Positions 14,201-24,574 of a stretch of DNA of 64,000 bases are shown here, in pieces. Where the stretch lies: positions 586,065 to 650,064 of the forward strand of contig VXBM01000268.1 in the NCBI GenBank assembly GCA_013400155.1, given 5' to 3'. The position numbers and the translations under genes were made by a program. Each line of letters opens with the position of its first letter. The stretch's first letter is position 1. This DNA comes from Helopsaltes ochotensis (taxonomy: Eukaryota > Chordata > Aves > Passeriformes > Locustellidae). The notes under the pieces were generated by a model that did not search any database, was not told the DNA's origin, and saw nothing but the letters and a program-made list of their open reading frames with translations.

Positions 14201-15660
14201 CAAACATTTTTCTTAGTATGGATTCACAAAAAATACTTCACTGTGATTTTATTCATTTTTTCCACGTAGCATTGTAAATATTTGGTTTTTCTAATTTTTT
14301 TCATTTAGTTCAGGCTTGGTTTTTCAAAATGAAACTTCAAAAATATTTCATCATTTATGAAACAAAATATTTTGCCCAAAGAATGGCAAAAAAAGAGATT
14401 TTAATTCTTCTGCCTCTTAGCATTTTCAGATTCAACTAGTGCTAGCACAGTAGAAAAGGGTATTTTTTATTAATAAAAAAACCCCCCTAGATTTATATAA
14501 ATGCTTATTTTGGTCTGTAGGTAAACACACATCAGTAGACAGTGTGTACCTAAATAAAAACATACTATTTCTGCAGGAGTCCTGCCTGATGACTGTACCT
14601 TCAGGGCACATGATAATCAGTGCTTGCTAAATATTGAGAGGAGAATATTGTATTGTGATGGGGAAAGTGGCATTGAAAGGGAAAGTGCTGTTATGTGGTG
14701 TTATTACTGCAGCTCTTAGAGAGTCAGTCTTCAAACAATACTTGTTTTGTCATTTCATTAAAAAGCTTAGTTGGGAGTTATGGGCTGATGGAATTTGCTG
14801 ACAGCAAAACGTGTCTCTTACTAACACAGAAGGTGGCTGTAATGTCCAGGAAGACCTGCATGACTGTAAAAACTGGAATCATATACAAGGAACAAAATTA
14901 ATTAGTATCAAGTACAAGTTTTATTCAAGATTGAGAGTTTCTTTTTATTTGTGAGCTCACTGACTGGAAACAGCTGCGGTGGGGACACAGAGGTTGATCA
15001 CAGAATGATTTATGAGTCACTGGTGTGATGTGGCTGTAGGAGAGAAGTGTACCAGGTGACACTGACTACAGTAGTGTTGGAAAGCAGTTGTGTTGTTTGA
15101 TGGGCAGGAGCTATCTCATCTGCAATAGCTCTAGGCATTCAAGCTGAAGAAAGATGATTTCAGAGTGAAACGTTACGGAAAGAGGTGTGCCATTTCTCTA
15201 CTCTAGTCCAATCTGTAATAACATAGGTGCATATATGACATTTCATTCTAAAAGAAAAGCATTCGCAGAAAACAAACTTTCCATGTTGCAAATTAAGCAT
15301 TAGAAGTTTCTGGCAAAATGGTCAGTAAAATCTGGAGATGAATGGGTTGTAGCTTTTCCTACTGTGGGCAAGCAATTCAGTAATCCTTAAGATCAATTTG
15401 GAACATTTAGAAAAATAATTAGATTATGTGGTAGCCTGCAATTGCGTCTTAGCTTTAGCAACCTATAGCATAAATTAGGTCTGATAGTTGTACGGTCCTA
15501 CAAGGAATTTTCTATTTTCTGCAGTATACTGCTCCATTAATTATTTACAGTTTATTGCAGTCTGCACTGAGGAATTAGCTTCCATTTGACAATTTCTGAT
15601 GTTAATAATTAAATTTAGTAAAAGCTGAAAGAAAACATGTTCACGTTCTGATAAAGCGTG
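2241..15660. other. Long intergenic stretch, no gene seen
   Basis: About 13 kb of AT-rich DNA. All reading frames are below about 100 codons and none shows a known domain or conserved splice-bounded exon. It holds a purine-only tract near 5.25-5.33 kb, an A-run near 10,965 and a homeodomain/octamer-site-rich patch near 12.36-12.48 kb. An unspliced or spliced non-coding transcript cannot be excluded by eye. Confidence 0.55.
5249..5328. repeat. GA-rich homopurine tract
   Basis: About 80 bases that are almost only A and G on the + strand, with irregular GGA, GAAG and GGGAAG words and very few pyrimidine interruptions. It is low-complexity sequence without a fixed period and may be simple-repeat decay. 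Confidence 0.6.
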
Positions 15661-15675
15661 GGGGTGTGTTTTGTC

Positions 15676-16240
15676 TGTAATGGTTTGTTCCGTTCCTCCC
15701 TGTATTGTTGGTTCAGTACTAAGTTGTATCTTCCCATCTAGCTGTCTGTCTTGTCCTAGTCCTGGCCCTTGATCTAGATTGTTCCCTTTCTCTCCTCCTA
15801 CTGAGTTGTCAATCCCACCTTGGTCTGGCCCCTTGCCTCTAGAAATCCCCTATTACTCAAAGCCCCATTGTTTTGTGTGACTTGTTCCCCCTCCCCTGTG
15901 CCCCTCACTGGTTTAAGTATTGTAAACCCCGCCTTGTGATCCTCCCCACTCCTTTGCTTCTTGGTTGAAAATTTGTACCCTCCCCTAGATCCTCCCCTGT
16001 ATAAAAGTCCCTGCACACCATTAGTCTGGCTCTTTTGTCCCTGGACCCTCCTTGGTAATAAACCACCTTGGAATCTGTACGGAAGATCTCTCCCTGGTTC
16101 TTGTCTCTGCCCTTGGCCCTTCAGCACATCCCTGTGCCATGGTGAGCAAGCCCTGCTCCACTGCTACTCAGATCATGTTGCATCTGGGAGCAGCCACTCT
16201 CGGCACGTTGTCAGGAGCTAGCGGGTTATTCTGGCATCAC
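15676..16240 (+). mobile_element. Probable solo LTR of an endogenous retrovirus
   Basis: A block of distinct, C-rich composition within AT-rich surroundings has LTR architecture in + orientation. A TATA box (TATAAAAG) lies at 16,000-16,007. About 50 bases downstream is a poly(A) signal (AATAAA, 16,057-16,062), followed by a U5-like segment rich in CTCTG and CTTGG. A TG start at 15,676 and a CA near 16,239 are possible ends, but target-site duplications are not clear. No gag, pol or env coding sequence flanks it, so it is a solo LTR. The family name is not assigned. Confidence 0.65.
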
Positions 16241-19200
16241 GTCCATAAGGAAAACCAAAGTGTAAGAATAAAATGCAAAGAGTTAAATCAAATCATGTTG
16301 CATGTCCCATATAAGATATCCATAATCTTGTTTTCCAAATATTTTGAAATTTACATTAAAATCATACTTATTTTTAACTTCTGCTGAGGAAACTCTGCTC
16401 TGCTACAAGTCAGATCATAGGTGCTTTATTTTTTTCTGTCTTGAATGATACTTAGAATGCAGGACTGTATGGAAGAGGCAATTTAATATCAAGTCTTCCA
16501 TTATGTTCTATAACACTAGTTTAAGCTGTAGCAAAAGACCATATTTATTTTCAACCTATTTGTCCCTATCAAATAGAGATGCTTTTGCAAGCAATGCTAT
16601 ATCTCAAAGTGACTGTTAAGGGTTGAAACTGAACTGATGCTGAGATACAAGTTGTGCAAAGGACTTCACTAGGTGGAATTAGTGTAATTTGATTGCTGCT
16701 CTGATCAGTCACTGTAATTTTCTGCCTGAGCCTTGGTTAGAGGATAAGCCTCCATGGGCCCTATTTCCACTCTACAGGGTTTCAGTGATAATGCCAGTCT
16801 AAGGCACTGTTATTTTGCCATGCCTGGACCCTTACTCCAGTGCTGTATTCCACATCCCCTGCCTCATACCTGACTGTGGGAATGCGCTGTGAACGACGTC
16901 AGACAACTGATATGCCTTGTTTGTGCATGTTTTCTTTCTTTTTAACATAAATCATTCAGTCTACACAGGTCTAGAACATAGATGTATTTTTGCTCGATTT
17001 TACTCTTAGAGGTGGTGCTGTCTTGGTAGCTGAAATTTACAGAAATACCCAGCTAGTAGCAAACAGCAGCATCAAGAATTTCAGCCCAAGTATTTGCAGT
17101 TTTCTAGTTAAAAACAAGAAAAAATAATTTCTTATTATGGAAAACCATAAGGATTGGAACACTTACAAAATGCTTACCCTATTAGCATTGCACTTACCAT
17201 CCTATTAAAAAAAGAAAGGCAGGAATATTGTTTTTAAGCTGTGGTTTTACTCTACCCTTACATGCTCTGCTTTGATTTTGACACTGTCTGTATCAGTGCT
17301 TCTAAAAACTGGGATCCAGTAGGTGCTTTTAAAATAGGCTTCTGAGAAATCTTTGTGCCTGACAGGTAGCGATTTTGTAAAATCTGACAAAATGAGGGCA
17401 TAAACCTCATCACCAGATACCAGTTTCTTCTTCAACTTTCTTTCTCAGTCACGTGCAAGTAGTTTGTTAAGTCAGAACTCCTGAACAGTCAAACCTGAAC
17501 TTTTCTCACACTAAGATGCTGCAGGTTGCACATGTGCATTTGAGAAGTTTTCTCTCAGACGTTTATTGAAGTCTCGGATTTGGGCCAGAATTCATATGTT
17601 CGTGCTCTTCATGTTACATTACTCCACCAAACTCACCTGCCATATGCTTTAACCAAAAGGGTCATTTTTTGATACCATTCCTTTCAAAGAAAAGGTAAAA
17701 ATTTGCCATTAGTATGAAGTAATTAGAGTAAAAGCATATCTTTCTTTCTTACATGCTTCTTTTAGGTATGAAAGACAAGTGAAAATTTACATTTCTTCAA
17801 TAGATAGACTCTACCTTTCTATTTGTATGGCATGTAACAGTCAACAAATCAGACTAGATATCTGTAAAATAAATTCTTCAATTGAGAGTTATATTTAACT
17901 CATGGAACTCATTATGTTTATCTTTCATGGATACTGCATATAGTGTATTTGCAGCATTTTTCCTGCCATTCTGCTGGTTTAGATACTGTAAGTCAGTGAG
18001 CTACTATCAGAATTACCCTCTCAGCTTTAGATTAGGACTGGAGACAGTCAGGGGCTCACACAACGTTGCTTTAGCTGGGACTGTGCCTGTGAAAAGATTT
18101 CCACTGGAGAAAATCACAAAAGTTAATCTGTTCCCCCTTGCAGTAGCAGCCAGGTCTGTTCCAAAAATAACTAGCCATTTTCATTTTACCACAGGGTAAA
18201 GCTCAGCTGTGAAAATAGAAAGTAACTGACTTTTACCGTGGAACATTTATAACAAAAAAGTAAAATCAAAGGAAGCATTTGGCAGAGTTAAAGGCATGTG
18301 AGGAAAGATAAATTTAAAAAAAAATCAATGCAGTATTATAGGGATTCATGGAAGAACACCAGTATTACTCTCTTATACATCTGTCCAGTTTTTACTTTTC
18401 CCTCAATGTCATTTTGAATATTGCCTTATGCAACAGTTATGTCTTGTCTTTTCATGTTTTTTTACTCTCCACAGTCTATAAAGGATGGCACACAGTCTTG
18501 TACATCTACTGCTCTCTTGTCCCACTCCAATTATTTTAATTGTAACTATATTTTTCTTCAAGACCTTGACTGTGACAAACTAGACCATGAAGGTGTATCT
18601 GCAGAAAGAAGAAAACAATGTTGCACTGATCCTCCTGCTCTGTTCAGTGGAGAGGAGCTCAAGACCTGCAGAATTCATCTCAAATACACCCTACAATTTC
18701 AAAAATGAGAATCCTGTGAGGCAAAATTATTTCAAATGACTGAAGAATTGTCTTTAGCATAGTTGGAAAGCAACAACTCATAGTACATGATACTTTTCCA
18801 TTAGAATATTTATTTTAAGTTAGTTCTAAACCCTAGGGCTTCAGAAAATTAATTCCAGTAAAGTTTATAGATTGTAAGACATTATGTTTCTGAGGCATTT
18901 ACTCTATAGATTTAATATAGCATTTAAAAAGAATTTCTTTACTTTGAAAAAAAGAAGTTGTAATTGGAAGTAAGAATTGTCTTTTTTTTTAATTTTAAAA
19001 TTTAACAAAATAAGAGCGGTTTCTACAAACAGTAGTAGCTCTAAAAAGCTTTAAACTCAAACAAGAGAAATCTAAGAAATATATAAAAAGAGGCAGAACA
19101 CAATCTCCCACTAGCACCACCCTCTGTGGAGCTGACCAGAAGGTGGCTGTGGGAAATATATGGTGTTCCCAGGCTCCTTTGCATGTTTTTTTCCTCACAT

Positions 19201-19640
19201 AATTCATATCCCATGACAGTGAAAATATATACTCCTCCTTCAGTACACCAAATACCTTCATGGAACGTATGGTGGCAAACCTGTTTTGGTTATGGACCCT
19301 GATATACTTAAAAAGGCAAACAACTGTCATTGTAATAAATTGGTTTCAATTGCAGGAAGTCTTGTTGCAATGCAGGCTTGCTTTTAAAATATGTCCAGGA
19401 GATACTAAAATTTAGGAATCCATCAAGACACGATTTTACCTCGTACTGTAATTTTCCCACAATCAATCTTCCAGTGATATGGTAAAAAATTTATCATATC
19501 TTCCAGGATATGATAAATACCTGTTTCTATTTCTTCTAAACACAGGGGTTAGCTACCTTCTCAGCTCTTGCAAACATCCCCTTCTTCTTCCCCTTTTATC
19601 ACCATCCTCATGAGCTGTTGAAACCAGGTGGGGCAGTGTT
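16241..19640. other. Intergenic DNA, no gene seen
   Basis: AT-rich sequence with only short, composition-driven reading frames. No conserved exon, RNA gene or obvious repeat was recognised. Confidence 0.55.
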
Positions 19641-19652
19641 TCCCTTATCTTC

Positions 19653-20160
19653 TGTTAACGGGCCTAACAATGCCTTATCACATGACTCATAGGTAAATCA
19701 TAGATAACGCCTATCTCTGTTTAATGGGCAATCAAGGACCCACTGCATGACTCATAAAATGATATTATCCCATTGTGAAATGCTCTGCCCAAGGGGAGGA
19801 GCCAAGAATTGCCACCTGTATATAACGTGGGAGCCATACCCAGTGGATTTGCAGATGGCAAGAGCTATCAGCTCTTTCTTTTCCTTCTTTCTTTCCTTCT
19901 TTCTTTTCCTTCTTTCTTTCCTTCTTTCTTTCCTTCTTTCTTTCCTTCTTTCTTTCCTTCTTTCTTTCCTTCTTTCTTTCNTTCTTTCCTTCTTTCTTTC
20001 CTTCTTTCTTTCCTTCTTTCTTTCCTTCTTTCTTTCCTTCTTTCTTTCCTTCTTTCTTTCCTTCTTTCTTTCCTTCACAGACCCCAACACAGATTTTTAC
20101 AAGTTTACCATCTACTGCCCTTCCAGCCCTCAGGTTGTAAAAATACTGTGAGGAACTCAC
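19653..20160 (+). mobile_element. LTR-like element with internal CTTT microsatellite
   Basis: The segment begins TGTTAACGGG and carries repeated ATGACTCATA words (near 19,683 and 19,748). A TATA-type box (TATATAAC, 19,819-19,826) follows, and it ends near a CA at 20,160. This is the layout of an ERV LTR promoter half. The part after the TATA box is occupied by a 200-bp pyrimidine repeat and then a short tail. No internal retroviral genes are present. The LTR identity is an inference from architecture and recollection of similar avian repeats; the ends are approximate. Confidence 0.5.
19872..20076 (+). repeat. (CCTTCTTTCTTT)n microsatellite
   Basis: About 205 bases of pure pyrimidine on the + strand, made of a regular 12-base higher-order unit (CCTT CTTT CTTT). 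The left end is less regular (CTCTTTCTTTTCC). A single N at 19,981 sits where the 12-base phase slips by one tetranucleotide, suggesting an unresolved length in the assembly. All six frames stay open through it, so the apparent Phe/Leu/Ser-rich or Lys/Glu-rich proteins are artefacts. Confidence 0.95.
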
Positions 20161-21335
20161 AGCTAGCTTAGGTACACGTACTTGTGCAGCAGATTTGAGC
20201 ACTCAGACAGACCTGATGACTTTATGTTTCCTCTCAAAGGAAGTGTTCATGTCTGTGTATAATTATCTCCACTATGAAGAAGACCTAAGAAGAGAAAGAC
20301 TTGGTTCTCTTGTTTGACTTGTGGTTCACAAGGGGGGATGGGGTTGGTAGTGAGGTAGAAGAGAGGATTTTGCACTTAGTCATGAGCAGTGCTGGGAGCA
20401 ACTAAAACCATTACTATATACTAAAACCAGTATAGAATGGCTCTGTGTGGGATTCCATTACCAGCACAGAAGGAGATACTCACAAACAAAGAGTGGTTTC
20501 AGAGAAATGTCACAGGTTGGAAATTTTATTCCTTTCCAAGCTCTGAACCTAGGAGCTCATTTTCCATTCGGGAACAAGAGCGAACAATAATAAATTTCCA
20601 TGCAGAAAAGCAAACCCTGTGCATCAAATAACACAATTAGACAGAGATGTGAATTACATTCCTGATGTTGAGTGAAATTTCTTTTCCTGACAGTTACGTG
20701 ATATTTTATAATATCTGTCAAGAACTCTTGCATTATAGTCTACTGAAGAGGCACATAGGCAAGTTCAGTATAAACATCTATATTTGAAGAAATTTAATTG
20801 TTTTTAAGGAAACCAATTGAATTATTATCTAGATAATCTGAAAAACAAGCTAGAAATAAAATTAGGTATCTCACTTCCCTGTCTTTTATTGTTATCTCTG
20901 TGGTTTTAAATTGAATGTAATTTTAATGCTTGTTTCTTCTCTTGTTGTATAAAGTACAGCATAATCAGAAGGACCCACTTGGCTGAAGTGTATCTGACAA
21001 GTCTTGATATATCTGATTTTTCAGCAAGTAGTACACAGCAAAACAAAGAAAACCTTCTCTGTCTTACATTTTCAGTGGTAGTTTGCTAAAAATAGAGACA
21101 AGCAGCTATTCAAGTTGCAAGCTGTTTTTAATAGAATGCTATTTAGGACACTACAAAGCCAGGAGGATTTTAATGGGGTTGCTGATGATTTACAAATTAA
21201 TTAGGCTCATAATCAATATAAATAAGGAAATAGAGAGAGTAATGATAAATATTAAATACAATTCCAGCCAGCTTTAAGGAATCCATTTAATTTAAGGGCA
21301 TGGGTCTCAGTAGCAGAAGTTAAACTAACAGTCTG
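20161..21335. other. Intergenic DNA, no gene seen
   Basis: AT-rich sequence between two mobile elements. No coding, RNA or repeat feature was recognised. Confidence 0.5.
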
Positions 21336-21339
21336 ACTG

Positions 21340-21940
21340 TGCTGACAGGTGAACCTGCAAGCAATGTGTCCCTGTTCCTGGGCTGCATTAGGAAGAGCAT
21401 TGGCAGCAGGTTGAGGGAGGGGATCGTGCCCCTGTACTCAGCCCTGGGGAGCCTCACCTGGAGTGCTGTGTGCAGTTCTGGGCTTCCCAGGAAAAGAGAG
21501 ACAGAGAGCTACCAGACCAGGTCCAGTGAAGGGCAACAAAATTGATGGAAAGGTGATTGGAACTGGTCACTTATGAGGAAAGGCTGAGGGAGCTGAGCCT
21601 GTTTATCCTGGAGAAGACAGAGGGGATGTTATCAATATATACAAGCATCACAAGAAGGGTGAATGTCAAGAGGATGGAGCCAGGCTTTTCTGGATGTTGC
21701 CAAGTAATAGGACAAGAGGCACAGGAAGTTCCACCTGAACATGAGGAAGAAGTTCTTTACTGTGCAGGTGACCAAGCACTGGAACAGGTTGTCCAGAGAG
21801 TTTTGGTCTCCCTCACTAGAGATATTCAACACCTACCTGGATACAGTCCTGAATAACATGCTCTTAGGGACCCTGCTTTGAGTAGATGATTTCCAGTGGT
21901 CCCTTCCAGCCTCAACCATTCTGTGATTATATGATTCTGT
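21340..21940 (+). mobile_element. CR1 LINE 3' end
   Basis: Matches the typical avian CR1 3' portion. It has the GGGCTGCATTAGGAAGAGCA-type segment, the CTCACCTGGAGTGCTGTGTG segment, then ATGAGGAAAGGCTGAGGGAG, and a 3' tail in which ATTCTGTG / ATGATTCTG octamers end the element near 21,940. The reading frame of the ORF2 C-terminus is broken by indels and stops, so it is a dead, 5'-truncated copy, as most CR1 copies are. Confidence 0.9.
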
Positions 21941-23429
21941 AACAGTTGCCGGTGGGATCATTTCCAGCACCTGATGCCCCATAACTCCTGTTCTTCTCTC
22001 CTGTGTGCACCTTGCCCTTGTACCCCATCCCTCAGCTGGCCATGTAAAGCCAACAGAGCTACCCTGTCCCATTCAGAAGCCATGTCCCTCCAGCATGGGA
22101 CTGTATTTCAGAGGTGCAGGAAGTGCAGATGGGTGGAAAGCCAGGACCAGCAAGCCATGGAGATAACTCTGCTTGGTTTCCCGTGCTAAAACTCTTCACA
22201 CACAAGCAGGTTTCAAGCACATAGTGAGCAGGAGAGGGAGGCAACATGACTGCCTTACGGCCCTGGCAAAATTCCTGGGGATTGGATTTGGAGTCCTTTT
22301 GTATGGACAGTTAGAAGGTCTGGCTTTAAGGACATTCTATCATATGCCACACAAGCCTAGAAGCACTGAACACAGTACTGCCTACATACTTTTAGAAACT
22401 AATTTAACAAAGTTGTTTTCTGAGCATGAACTTTTAAGGTTTTAAAGTCTAAAATATTTTCATTAATTAATTTTAATTATGGAAAAATTTGAGTTTAAAT
22501 TGGACATTAAACACACTGAAAATATCTTGGAAAAAATAGTAGAAAACTAGGAGTCACCAGCAATGGAAAAGGGAAAAAAAAAAAAAACCCAAACAATTAG
22601 GAAAATCACAAACCACATAAAACCAATCTGTTAAGGACCATGAGGACCACAAGTTACCTGTTACTTTTTTCATGTTGTTCTTTTCATAGTCAGTCATGTA
22701 ACAGACATTAGCCTGGCATCATGGGTTTGAATCTCAGTAACTGACTTGAAGAGAGTGGGAAGGATTTTATTTAATAAAAAAAAAAAAAGCAGGTGGAAAG
22801 TGACTTGCTAAAGATGACAACTGACTAAAAAAAAAAAAATAAAAAAAGCAGCTACCTACTCTTTACCCGAATGCCTGCTCTTTGGAGCAGCTGAAACTGA
22901 ACAGTTTGACAGTAAAGGATGCAGCTTGTTTTCCTTTATCTCACCCAGCAGTATTAGCAGTATTAGTCTGTATCAACCAGACTGTCTTCAACAAAGCCTG
23001 CTAAACATTCACAAGTTGTTCGGCATCAGATACACTGTAATGCACTAACTGCTGAAAGTTTTTGTTTTGCAATAAGTTTATGGTTTCTCAAGCAGGAAGT
23101 CAGCTTCAGGGGTGGTGGTTTTTCTGCAGCTAAGATAATCAACATAGGACTTGTCTGATCTTTGTAGGTTTTTAAACATATTTTTGTGCAGTCGATGGAT
23201 AGAGTTAAGTATGTCTGACACTACATGAACACTTCTCAAAAAGCTATAAAAAAAGGAATGTGGAAACCACTAACAATAGTAGTAACTAACTACTAACCAA
23301 CATTGTTGAGTTTTTTCAATCTGTATGTTTTAATTTTCTCTTGAGTATTTGTATATGTATGAATGATTGAAATCGATCAGAAGAAATAGTACGCTTATGC
23401 AGTAATATGCTAACATCTTTGCTTTCTCT
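21941..23429. other. Intergenic DNA with A-rich runs
   Basis: No gene was recognised. There are A-runs near 22,571, 22,776 and 22,830; the last two lie about 50 bases apart and may be tails of very old retroposons. The remaining sequence is AT-rich and featureless by eye. Confidence 0.5.
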
Positions 23430-23596
23430 TGTCCTGGTTTCAGCAGGGGCAGAGCTCATTTTCTCAGTAGCTGATGCAGTGCTGTGTTTTGGAATCAGTA
23501 GGAGAATAGAGTGAATAAAGCACTGAAATTTTGGTTGTTGCGTAAGTCATACTTACCCCAAGCGACAGACTTCCCACTCCGCTCTGCACTGGTGCC

Positions 23597-24101
23597 GCCT
23601 CACCGTGAGTCCTACTTGCAGGTTTGGTCACCACAATATAAGAAAGATATTGAGCTATTAGACAGCATCCAGGGGAGGTCAACAAAGATGGTACAGGGTT
23701 TTGAGGGACAGCTGATGGCTCAGGTCACTTGGCTTGTTCAGCCTGGAGAGGATCCCTGAGAGGGACCACATCACAGTCTGCAACTTCCTCATGAGGGGAA
23801 GAGGAGGGGCAGGCACTGGTCTCTTCTCTCTGGTGAGGAGCCAAGGGAATGGCCTGAAGTTGTGTCAGGGAAAGTTTAGGTTGGATATTAGGGAAAGGTT
23901 CTTTACCCAGAGAGTGGCTAGTCACTGGAACAGATGCCCCAGGGAAGTGGTCACAGCTCTGAACCTAACAGACAAGAAACTTTTGGACAATACTGTCAGG
24001 TATATGGTGTGACTCTTGGGGATGATGCTGTGCAGGGACAGGAGTTGGACTTTATGTTCTCTGTGAGTCCCTTCCAACTGAGCATTTTCTGTGATTCTGG
24101 A
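23597..24101 (+). mobile_element. CR1 LINE 3' end nested in the LTR
   Basis: Contains GGTTTGGTCACCACAATATA, TTGTTCAGCCTGGAGAGGAT, GAAGAGGAGGGGCAGGCACT and the 3' terminal GTCCCTTCCAACTGAGCATT followed by TTCTGTGATTCTGG, all CR1 hallmarks. It is 5'-truncated to about 500 bp and disabled. Its 3' half is very similar in layout to the copy near 52.8-53.2 kb, so both probably belong to one CR1 subfamily. Confidence 0.9.
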
Positions 24102-24355
24102 CTTTTCAGTGTCTTATCCTCTGCCAGTGAAGAGGCACATAAAAGCTGTGGGGGAGCATAGCCAGGACAGCTAGGACAGCTGACCAAACTGCCCAAAGAG
24201 ATATTCCATAACATAAAAAGCCCAATATATGAACTAGAGGGAATTACCTGGAACAGGGCCAGCTGTGGTTCAGGAATGGTCTGTGCATTAGTCAACATGT
24301 GGCGAGAGATTGTATTGTCAGCATTTGTATTTCTTGTGTTTTATCTCCCTCTCAT

Positions 24356-24418
24356 TTACTATTATTATTGTTTATTATTATTATTATTATTACTACTACT
24401 ATTACTATTATCATTATT
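24356..24418 (+). repeat. (ATT)n / (ACT)n simple repeat inside the LTR
   Basis: A trinucleotide tract of ATT units with interspersed ACT and a few ATC units. It is part of the LTR family structure, upstream of the LTR poly(A) region, and accounts for an apparent poly-tyrosine reading frame. Confidence 0.85.
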
Positions 24419-24574
24419 CCTTTGTTTCAATCAATAAGCTGTTCTTATCTCAACCCATGAGTTCTATCCTTTTTTCTTTCCTGATTCTCCTCCCCATCCC
24501 ACCGGTGTGGGGAAGGGGAAGTGAGCCAGTGGCTGTGTGGTATTTTGTTGTCAACTGGGGCTAAACCATGAACA

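Larger units (their letters stand above)
23430..24574 (+). mobile_element. ERVL-type avian LTR, interrupted by a CR1
   Basis: The left part (23,430 to about 23,596) starts TGTCCTGGTTTCAGCAGGG and contains the GCTGATGCAGTGCTGTGTTT segment of a common avian ERVL-type LTR. The right part (about 24,115-24,574) resumes with GAAGAGGCACATAAAAGCTG. It continues with AGGACAGCTGACC, a decayed TATA region (CCAATATATGAACT), the (ATT)n tract, a CAATCAATAAGCTGTTC poly(A) region, and the terminal ACTGGGGCTAAACCATGAACA. A CR1 insertion separates the halves. No internal retroviral genes flank it, so it is a solo LTR. A clean target duplication is not visible. Confidence 0.75.

Noticed and set aside
19747..20202. 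Long open frames of 110-145 codons on both strands (Phe/Leu/Ser-rich or Lys/Glu-rich)
   Set aside because: They are the pyrimidine microsatellite read in several frames, contain the ambiguous base, and have no codon bias or homologue.
22680..22800. tRNA B-box-like GGGTTTGAATCTC near 22,723 followed by an A-rich tail, suggesting a tRNA-derived SINE
   Set aside because: No convincing A box or cloverleaf could be drawn, and no second copy is visible in the window; a chance match is more likely.
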